Positions 58,690-64,000 of a stretch of 64,000 bases of DNA are shown here, piece by piece. The notes under the pieces are model-generated. The model had not been told where the DNA came from, did no database searches, and worked only from the letters and a program-made list of their open reading frames with translations. Positions within the stretch are counted from its first letter, which is position 1. Every line of letters starts with the position of its first letter. Where the stretch lies: NCBI GenBank assembly GCA_036971615.1, contig JAYKKR010000006.1, forward strand, positions 1,302,001 to 1,366,000, written 5' to 3'. A program made the position numbers and the translations under genes. The DNA is from Amyloporia xantha (lineage: Eukaryota; Basidiomycota; Agaricomycetes; Polyporales; Adustoporiaceae).

Positions 58690-59726
58690 GGTGCGTTACG
58701 GGGACGCCTTCGGACTGGCACAATAGTCGAAGTGGGGGAGGATTTGGAGAAGTGGCAATCTGAGTGCAATTCCATTGCATTTTTTGAGACCTGCATCCGT
58801 AGATTCGGGAAGCCCATCCAATACCGTGGTGGGTTAGTGTCGAAATCAGAAATGGTGAACCGTCAGAACGGATGGTAGGGTTCGCAAGGGTCCTGAAGGA
58901 GATGGTCCCAATGATCCGACGAAAGCAATATTATCGGCGCCGGTCTGGCCACGGCTAACGGTTGGATCGCTGGCATGACCGAACCCTGAGTCGATTTGTC
59001 GAATATTAGCCTCCGTGCGTGCCGTTCCGAAATGTAAAGGACGTGGGGAAAGCGTCAATCACCGTCAATTTCGCTGAGTTGATGGATTCCCTTATTTGGC
59101 CCCTAGCTTGTCCTCGAATGAATTGGTAATGAATCCCCATTCGAATTCGATGCTCCTCAGGCATGCGGGCCCAGAGAACGGAGGCAATGGGAAGCAGCTA
59201 GCGTTGGGTGGTCGCACCACCACATTAATCGCCTCAGAATCTGCACAAGAACTGTGTCCAGGTTGGTAACGCTCAGAAAGCGTGTTCGTTTGTGTCCCCA
59301 ACTTTCGTAACAACACCTTCTATGCCAGAACGCTTGCAGGTGATTGACGCCGCCTTTTTTTTTCTGACAGCGCGAAAGAGGCCTGGCAGTTCCTCGTCCC
59401 AATCATACGCCCTGATACGCCGGCCCTTCTGATGGGCCCGGTCTCCCTCCCATTACTCGTACGTGTATCTCCGGACTTCTCATCTCGGCTGCACTGACAT
59501 AATTCTTCCACATGTCCAGACCAACCATGGCAGGCTTCCTTCCTGGACTTCTTCTGCGGCAAACAATTCTGCTATATGTACAGCTTGGTCGACTTTACGA
59601 TGTCGTCAAGGCGGTGTCGGTCTTCTCCCTGTTGATCTGCATTCCAGTCGGCCACCTTCAGACGATTCCTGTCTCGAACCCGCTGGACGTACATATAGCG
59701 TTCACGTCTGACTGTATCTGGATACT
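58690..59726. other. Divergent promoter region, 1 kb
   Basis: This separates the minus-strand P450 from membrane protein B. A plus frame at 59512-60039 overlaps exons 1-4 of protein B out of frame and is not believed. Otherwise nothing was seen. Confidence 0.5.
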
Positions 59727-61456
59727 ATGCCCGACTGGTCTTCCCCTGCAGAGCTCGCGCTCGACGCAGGTATGTGTTGGCACTCCTCAAAGTGTCTTTG
59801 CATGTAAATCGTTCTTCTTCCTCTGTCCCATAGATGCCTTCACAAAGTTGATGCACTGCTTAGCCGGGCTTTATTTGTACGCTGTCTTCTCAGTCTTTGT
59901 GAGCCAGCCCCTGACTTGGTTTGTTCAGCTGGGAATTCTTCACCTCTCTGGACTTCGAGTGGTCGTTCCTGTCGGGGAAGCGCAAGTTCCAATGGCCATT
60001 GGTCAGTGCGGTGTTCAATCTCCCTATGGTCGTCACTGATCACTCTACATCAGATCTTTTACATGGCTGGCCGTTACTGTCTGTTCTTCGCCTTGATCGG
60101 GATGTAAGCACTTCTCGATCGATCGGTATAGTAGTACAACGAACTGATTTCGTCTTGTTATTAGCCTGGTGGCCCTTGACGCGACTTCGTAAGTCTGCGC
60201 TTCGTGAGCGCAAGTTCTCATTCTAAACATTCGCAACCGATGCAGGGAGATCAACTGCCAGGCCCTCTACACGTTCAATCAGGTATGCGGCATTACATTC
60301 ATCTATGGCAAGTTACTGATGATGTCCTGTCCATCAGCTCGCTGGTGACGGCGCGATAGGACTCGCCAGCATCAACCTGTCGATCCGCACGTACGTATAT
60401 TACCTTCCGCGAACGATCGGTCTCTGATAGGTCTGCTCCAGCATGGCGGTATGGTCGCAGAAGCTGTACATCGTCATCCCCCTCGTGCTCGTCATTCTCG
60501 GCCACTGGTCTCTGATCTTGCAGGGTGCGCGATCCCCCCTCGACTTCGCTCCCGATCGATCGTGCTGAGGTTTCATTTCATCAGGTGTGCTACTCAAGGC
60601 GACGTGGATCCCGGGTGAAGGCTGTGCGATCATTCACACGAACAACACCGTGCTTGCCGCCACCTTCATATACTCCATGTGCTTCGACATGCTCGTGATG
60701 CTGCTCAGTGCAGCCAAGCTCTGGAAACGGGCGAAGGGCTCACAGCTCGTTTCCATGCTCTTCAAGGATGGCTTGATTTACTTCTTCGTCGCGTGAGTGT
60801 ACCTAGCATCATCAGCGCGTCCTTGTTACTTATCGTGTTTTAGGTTCGTAGCCAACTTGATTGCGACCACCTTCATGGTGCTTGGCCTGAACTCTATCAT
60901 GAGCATCATCTTCAACGTGCCTGCCGCGATTGCCTCGACGGTAGGCCGGATTCCCCTATATTGATCGTGTGGCAGTTTGATTGATTTCCATCGCGCTTAT
61001 GCAGATAGTCGCGTGTCGCGCTGTGCGTCGTCTGACCAAGTTCAAGAACAACGGACCCGAGATCTAGTTAGTACCAGCCTTCATAGCCCCCGGGACCACA
61101 TTCTAACCTCATGCGGCGGCCGCTACAGCACCGCGAGCAGCCACTCTGGAGTGGTGGGTTTCCGCTCGATGAACACCCAGCCCAACTCGCCCGTGGTCGG
61201 CCGTCCCAAGTCCTCTCACGCGAAGGATCTGAGCTCCGGCGTGCACGTCCAGGTTGGTCACGCCTTTCCTGACGCTCACTTTGTAATCACAGCGGGCTGA
61301 CGTCCGCTCCATCAGATGCAGACATTCACTGTGGGCGACGAGGTGGATCTCCCGAACTACTCGCGCGACCCGGAGAGGAAACGCGTGCCTGATCTCGAGT
61401 CCGCGGACGAGACCGAGATCGACACCCCGGTCGACCTCAAGATGGAAGCGTTCTGA
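59727..61456 (+). CDS. Orphan fungal multi-span membrane protein, copy B
   Basis: This is a paralogue of 50968-52901 in opposite orientation. Thirteen exons were traced: 59727-59769, 59834-59876, 59929-60001, 60054-60103, 60165-60188, 60246-60282, 60338-60390, 60442-60524, 60585-60792, 60844-60940, 61005-61066, 61129-61252 and 61316-61456. They give 345 residues in frame. The start is MPDWSSPAELALDADAF. The membrane core includes GRYCLFFALIGM, RTMAVWSQ, LYIVIPLVLVILGHWSLIL, LAATFIYSMCFDMLVMLL, LIYFFVAFVANLIATTFMVL and NVPAAIASTIVACRAVRRL. The soluble tail is Ser-rich and ends in an acidic ETEIDTPVDLKMEAF segment, with GVHVQMQTF shared with copy A. Function is unknown; a receptor- or transporter-like role is only a guess from topology. 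Confidence 0.85.
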
Positions 61457-64000
61457 GCCTGCACTCTGCCTTGTACATACCGTGCGTCACCATATCGATG
61501 ATACCCGCATACCCTGGTGGTAGGGCCCTTGCAACGCCGTTCTCACGAACGCGCACGCGCTCCAGTCACAGGGACGCCCGTTGTCATTGCCCCAATCACA
61601 CACATTCTTTCCATCAGCTTTCGCTCGCTTTCTCGTCTGTTGCTTTCGGCATGCGCAGCACGTATGCTGCCCCGCACGGTGTGCCTGGCGTCTATGAGGA
61701 GCTTGAGGTCTCAAATAATACCCATACCCATGTCGTGAGCTCCATGAAGCGAACGCAGTGATAATACCCGGCCTGTCGCAGTGTCGTTACGGTGCTGCGG
61801 AGGCGCGTGTGGAGACTTGTACCAGTAGACATCAACATCAAAAGGACATTGTCCATATCGGTTCGAGGGTATCATTGAAATGTACATAGGTTATTCTGAT
61901 GGTTGGTACATGGTCGTAGAGAGGGAGATCAGGGGCGACATCGAAAGTAGAATACGTAGTATCTTGGAAACACATCTGCATTGTAATTCTGCAACACAAG
62001 CAATTCACTTCTGTCCTTACATCATATCTGGCTGAATGAGAAACCCTAGTTGGGCAGCTGTTGTTCCCTGGACCCTGATCGCTCGTATCGGGGTCGATGT
62101 CGTCATGGTCGATGAGGAAGGTCATCTGCCTGGAAGATGTGTACTAAGATCTCTCCCTTTTCTAGTACTACATAAGGCATAGTTCGAAGAGAGCTATGCG
62201 CTTGGGATAGAAGGGAGAGCTTCAGACGACGGACGCGATGATCTCAATCATTATATTAAAGATGTTCCCGTTCTCCAGGCGACAAGTGCTCGACGAGAGA
62301 CCATGACGTACCGTTGCATCCTCATTCCCGTAAGCTTTACCAATCACACAGCTTCGCGGTTGTGGTCACCAGTGAATTCGATCTTATCCAATTCCGGTTC
62401 AATTCGATCTGTTAATCAATCTGGACGCTCCGTGAGAGTCGTAAAGTACGGGGAGCACGTCCACGTCCCGGAAAGTCCACGTGTGTCCTCGACCGCTTCG
62501 GATGCTTCGCGAGGTCAAGGTTAAGAACGAAATGGAAGAGCAAAAAGATGCCACTACGTAAGGCATACTTACATGTCGACGACGTGACACAGACGAAGGA
62601 GTAGACGATAGAATTTCCACGTAACGTCTTACATGGCGAGATATGTTGTGTGTGCCTCTATGAACACACAAAGAGGCGAGAGTCAGAGTTAAAGCAGAAT
62701 CTAACAGGTGAATCGAGTGTTACCTCTGCGGCGCTAACAACTATTCGCGGGGCACTGCTCACAATAGAGAAGCCTGCATGGAGCACACTGATACTTGTGC
62801 TCATTCTCGTTGCGGGTCCACGTGGAATTCACATAACCTGGTTGCATTGCGCCTGGGACGTAATATCCGGTGAGGATCACACCGGCAACGGTCGTCCCGG
62901 TATGGAAAGAGTGCCAAACCATCTGCGAGTGTCCTGTGAAGCTATTTTATGTTCGTGAGGGACCGAAACAAGATGGGGAGGTCACTCTTGAAATAATCTC
63001 GATTCTACAACAGAGAAACAAGTTGAGTTCTCAATGTAGGCATCGTTGCGACTGGGACATATACACCTACAGAGAAGGAGTAGGTTTGCTGTGTATACGA
63101 AGAAACGAGCTCCGCGTGTTTCAGACATGTCTTGTTGCACTTACCTGTGGTATCCAGTGTTTCCTTGATAGCCTTCCACCTTGATGGGAGATATTCAGCA
63201 GCGAATATAGGTCGAGGAATTGACATATGCCGACACAAGAAGTCAATCATATAAGGATTTGTTCAGAATGGACGTCACACATGATTGGGACGGCAAAATT
63301 TGTAGTAGAGTGCGGCCGTTGGGTCGGATAGTCGACGAGGGAATAGAAGACGGCTGGTCGCACTGATAAGTATGATGATAGACAGTACATGGAGAAGGTG
63401 AGCACTGGCAGCTTCGCAGCCAACAAGAGAGATGAGATGAAGGTTTGCAAATCTTGAACACGAAGCCCACGTGAAGTGAGGCATTCTGTCTTTATAAGAA
63501 TGAATTTTCAAGGCATATGAATGTGATCAGGTTTAGAAGACTATCAGCCACTAGGTTTCTGTCAGAGGGAACGTGGTATTTGTGACGCTACGTAACCTCC
63601 GCCAATCATAATATCTCTGAAATTGAAGCTTTCAGAGTCATCCGAGTCGGAAAATATACAAAGTGAGTCACGCACGAGTGGTTTTGATCAACAAACACAC
63701 TGAATCAGCGTGCTTCACAGTGCCATGAATGATGGGTATCGACTTTCACCATGGGTCGAAATTGTGCGAAGCTTGACTTTAATTCCAGCATTGCTTGGAT
63801 CCAGGCAGGATGGATATGACCGGGAACTTCGCCGATCAGGCGGCGTAGACATACCCTCGCTTCATTGCCCGTACCATTTGTGCATGACCAGATGGGTGGA
63901 CAAAACAGACCTATTCAAACTTAGTGTAGCCGCAAATTAGATCAGATATCCAGATCCGTTCATAACACTAGCACCATCCTAAGCAGCAATATTCGATCCG
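61457..64000. other. 2.5-kb right end without supported gene
   Basis: Hydrophobic minus-strand frames lie at 63511-63243 and 63250-63005, and could be exons of one small membrane protein. Their junctions could not be fixed and no family was recognised. The window may cut a gene beyond 64000. Confidence 0.35.

Noticed and set aside
59512..60039. 175-codon plus-strand frame
   Set aside because: It crosses exons of membrane protein B out of frame; the spliced model gives strong family similarity.
62734..63250. Possible isoprenylcysteine methyltransferase exons
   Set aside because: Hydrophobic text was suggestive, but the family's conserved GPY and RHP motifs are absent in all frames.

Overview
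The window is fungal nuclear DNA, most likely from a wood- or litter-inhabiting Agaricomycete (Basidiomycota). The main clue is gene structure: nearly every gene is cut by many introns of about 50-60 bp with GT..AG ends and CTNAC-like branch sites. The gene content agrees: basidiomycete-type cytochrome P450s, GH28 pectinases, an alpha-arrestin, an F-box protein and a fungal orphan multi-membrane-span family. No prokaryotic, viral or CRISPR features were seen. All exon models were built by hand from splice sites and reading frame, so internal junctions are predictions.

Layout. 0.5-10 kb is a housekeeping block: a mitochondrial mL45/Mba1-type protein (minus), divergent from a twin-CX9C protein (MIX17/CHCHD2 family), then an alpha-arrestin and the HOPS/CORVET subunit VPS16. 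10-20 kb holds a SYG1/XPR1-type SPX-EXS phosphate exporter (minus), an F-box protein, a type II haloacid dehalogenase and a P450. 21-27 kb holds a secreted GH28 polygalacturonase, a conserved fungal protein of unknown function, and LSm8. 27-34 kb holds two small candidate genes, a truncated and frameshifted acyltransferase copy, a MAT2B-like NAD(P)-binding protein and the intact acyltransferase. 35-36.5 kb is an AT-rich MITE-like island bordered by a roughly 50-bp CACGTG-containing repeat. 37-47 kb holds a TPT-family sugar-phosphate or nucleotide-sugar transporter, a second GH28 gene and a TENA/THI-4 protein with an in-frame 36-bp minisatellite. 51-61.5 kb holds two paralogous orphan multi-span membrane proteins in opposite orientation on either side of a second P450.

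How the genes relate. Most are independent housekeeping genes. Several are thematically close: VPS16, the arrestin and the SPX-EXS exporter act on vacuolar/endosomal traffic or phosphate, and the two GH28 enzymes belong to secreted pectin breakdown. Local duplication is the main theme: two GH28 genes, two acyltransferase copies (one dead) and two orphan membrane proteins. The P450s and the acyltransferase do not form a convincing metabolite cluster, because no polyketide, peptide or terpene synthase is present. Long stretches at 42.1-46.0, 47.1-51.0, 52.9-56.2 and 61.5-64 kb show no gene that can be supported.
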